From the NCBI GenBank assembly GCA_031259655.1, contig JAIRLF010000353.1:1-6295 (forward strand): a DNA stretch of 6,295 nucleotides, written 5' to 3'. Position numbers and translations under genes: made by a program. Source of the stretch: Prevotellaceae bacterium. GTDB lineage: Bacteria > Bacteroidota > Bacteroidia > Bacteroidales > UBA932. Shown here piece by piece: positions 5,922 to 6,295 of this stretch (its first letter is position 1; each line of letters begins with the position of its first letter). The notes under the pieces were generated by a model. It saw only the letters and a program-made list of their open reading frames with translations, was not told where the DNA came from and ran no database searches.

Positions 5922-6050
5922 ATGCTTTTTTTCGAATGATGCGAAAAAATTTCGACAGTTAAGCAATTTTTTTCGCGTACAGTCATTCCTGTAAATCAAA
6001 CTTTTGAAAATAAAATTATTGTTTCATCAATCTTTTTTTCGTTTTGTTCA

Positions 6051-6081
6051 TTGTCGTATTAAAAAAATGTTTTAACTTTGC
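6051..6081 (+). promoter_or_regulatory. Bacteroidota housekeeping promoter pointing to the right edge
   Basis: TTG at 6051-6053 (-33), a 19-bp spacer, and TAACTTTGC at 6073-6081 (-7, full TAnnTTTG match). This is the best two-part match in the window. Transcription would start near 6088 and run right, through the sigma-54-like site and into the AG repeat. Confidence 0.68.
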
Positions 6082-6096
6082 GCCAATTATTAGTGT

Positions 6097-6137
6097 GTTT
6101 AGTTTTTATGAGTATAGATTAGTTTAGTTTTTTTATG
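6097..6137 (+). repeat. Imperfect direct repeat upstream of the sigma-54-like site
   Basis: GTTTAGTTTTTATG (6097-6110) recurs as GTTTAGTTTTTTTATG (6122-6137), 25 bp apart and differing by two T. The units lie about 90-130 bp upstream of the -12 element at 6223-6227, the distance at which sigma-54 activators usually bind. They could also simply be low-complexity leader sequence of the promoter at 6051-6081. Confidence 0.4.
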
Positions 6138-6164
6138 GAATGTTTGAGTTTGCATCGGAGCTAT

Positions 6165-6190
6165 AATAATTCGGAAATTATTTTCCGGAA
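6165..6190. other. Overlapping inverted repeats before the sigma-54-like site
   Basis: AATAATT (6165-6171) pairs with AATTATT (6176-6182) around CGGA; alternatively CGGAAA pairs with TTTCCG. TTCCGGAA (6183-6190) is itself a palindrome. The pairings exclude one another. They may be a regulator site or RNA hairpin in the leader; no role is assigned. Confidence 0.35.
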
Positions 6191-6210
6191 ACCGGCTGTT
6201 TTTGCACACT

Positions 6211-6295
<85 letters not shown>

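Noticed and set aside
5883..5999. 39-residue N-terminal extension of the hypothetical protein
   Set aside because: It contains the TAnnTTTGC promoter and reads as Cys/Phe/Lys-rich noise; ATG 5882 is preferred.

Overview
The window looks like chromosomal DNA from a member of the Bacteroidota, probably order Bacteroidales. Three things suggest this: repeated TAnnTTTG-type -7 promoter elements, A/T-rich leaders without clear Shine-Dalgarno sequences, and a gene set typical of that phylum (DUF3127 proteins, short-chain-type threonine dehydrogenase, a PorT-like outer-membrane barrel). This assignment is an inference from motifs and remembered families; no search was run.

Left part (1-3334, all + strand): five closely spaced genes form a probable operon whose start lies outside the window. 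They are the 3' end of an FKBP-type prolyl isomerase, a complete M20-family zinc dipeptidase, a small membrane protein with a bacterial PH-like domain that overlaps the dipeptidase stop by ATGA, and two tandem DUF3127 genes about 90% identical over their first 93 codons. The second DUF3127 copy ends in DDLPF, an SSB-type acidic tip; the first has lost it. I see no TAnnTTTG element in any of the internal gaps.

Middle (3335-4611): a separate + strand gene for an SDR-type L-threonine 3-dehydrogenase sits behind its own promoter, placed so close that the mRNA would be nearly leaderless. A strong hairpin terminator at 4512-4542 has its T-tract on the - strand and so serves the convergent outer-membrane gene.

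Right part (4612-5882, - strand): an outer-membrane beta-barrel protein and an unrecognised small acidic, helical protein, each with a TAnnTTTGC element just upstream of the start that I chose.

Right edge (5883-6295): a divergent intergenic region. It has a good Bacteroidota housekeeping promoter pointing right, then a textbook sigma-54 -24/-12 element whose last base is the first base of an (AG)34-A microsatellite that runs to the window end. The gene controlled from here is not visible. This edge and the tail-asymmetric DUF3127 pair are the two most interesting places. No transposon, CRISPR array, tRNA or rRNA gene was seen.
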